A stretch of DNA of 22,340 nt, taken from VRUE01 sp040508545 (lineage in GTDB: Bacteria > Actinomycetota > Thermoleophilia > Solirubrobacterales > 70-9). Position numbers and translations under genes: made by a program. The notes beneath the pieces were generated by a model. The model saw nothing but the letters and a program-made list of their open reading frames with translations. It was not told the DNA's origin and did no database searches. The stretch lies in assembly GCA_040508545.1 (NCBI GenBank), contig JBEVMR010000106.1, positions 1-22,340 of the forward strand, in the 5' to 3' direction. Positions 22,191 to 22,340 of this stretch are shown in pieces. Within the stretch, counting starts at the first letter, position 1; each line of letters begins with the position of its first letter.

Positions 22191-22340
22191 CGCCGCTTCG
22201 CCTTCCGCTTCCCCCCACAGCCCACAGCCCGCATCACCGGCTTGACACTGTGCTCCTTGCCGTTGTGAGCGCTGATCTGCACGTCTGCCTTCGCGGTGGC
22301 GCCGCAGAGGTTGCGGCTGTTGACGATCAGGCCCTTCTTC
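22187..22340 (-). CDS. C-terminal end of an unidentified protein (cut by window edge)
   Basis: An open frame runs on the minus strand from the window edge to a TAG at 22187-22189. The 50 visible residues include KKGLIVNSRNLCGATAKADV, then ISAHNGKEHSVKP, and end in a basic KRKAKRR tail after a Cys-Gly-Gly. The composition and codon use look genuinely coding. The motif resembles the C-terminal repeat of cell-surface proteins found in Solirubrobacterales, but I recognise this only by style. It overlaps the TetR-4 stop by 4 nt. Confidence 0.55.
   Translation of the reverse strand, partial: KKGLIVNSRNLCGATAKADVQISAHNGKEHSVKPVMRAVGCGGKRKAKRR

Overview
This is a high-GC, gene-dense bacterial window that I attribute to the Actinobacteria, most likely Thermoleophilia/Solirubrobacterales. 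The grounds are overall composition, frequent GTG/TTG starts, many 1-11 nt gene overlaps, tRNA genes without an encoded CCA, and families typical of that group: expanded TetR sets, MpaB/DUF2236, SIMPL, FHA-HTH proteins, and a Cys-containing surface beta domain. The lineage is an inference from protein style, not from a marker gene.

Layout. (1) 66-1683, minus: two tandem peptidase S51 (dipeptidase E/cyanophycinase-like) paralogs separated by a strong palindrome. (2) 1929-3963, plus: three consecutive related TetR regulators; a fourth relative lies at 21579-22190. TGTACA motifs occur in the flanking non-coding DNA. (3) 4002-5372: an ECF sigma factor and a divergent SAM methyltransferase. (4) 5373-6033: an AT-richer patch, a small XRE regulator and tRNA-Asp(GTC). 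(5) 6071-8340, minus: a secreted TIM-barrel/peptidoglycan-binding protein overlapping a secreted HEYGH zinc-protease-like protein. (6) 8461-12377, plus: an MBL-fold hydrolase overlapping an FHA-HTH protein, then a short FtsH-like AAA protease overlapping an MpaB-type oxygenase. (7) 12482-16735, plus: a tight four-gene cassette of largely unrecognised proteins. (8) 16736-19316, minus: methyltransferase, SRPBCC protein and saccharopine-dehydrogenase-like oxidoreductase; a divergent SDR gene abuts tRNA-Val(TAC). (9) 20440-22340: a secreted SIMPL protein, a small membrane protein, TetR-4 and the C-terminal end of an unidentified minus-strand gene.

The most interesting unit is the four-gene cassette. 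It encodes (A) a 118-aa protein whose C-terminus is a V-x-[IV]-G-G-x repeat followed by an aromatic motif; (B) a 680-aa protein with a matching aromatic motif near its N-terminus, a degenerate P-loop (GVGCGNR, with no Lys or Ser/Thr) and a probable helical-repeat C-terminus; (C) a soluble protein with a possible SPFH/band-7-like core and an acidic tail; and (D) a membrane protein with a beta-rich C-terminal domain. The gene linkage and the shared A/B motif suggest one apparatus, perhaps a membrane-linked conflict or signalling system using beta-arch/amyloid-like partner recognition. That function is a hypothesis; the sequence shows architecture only.
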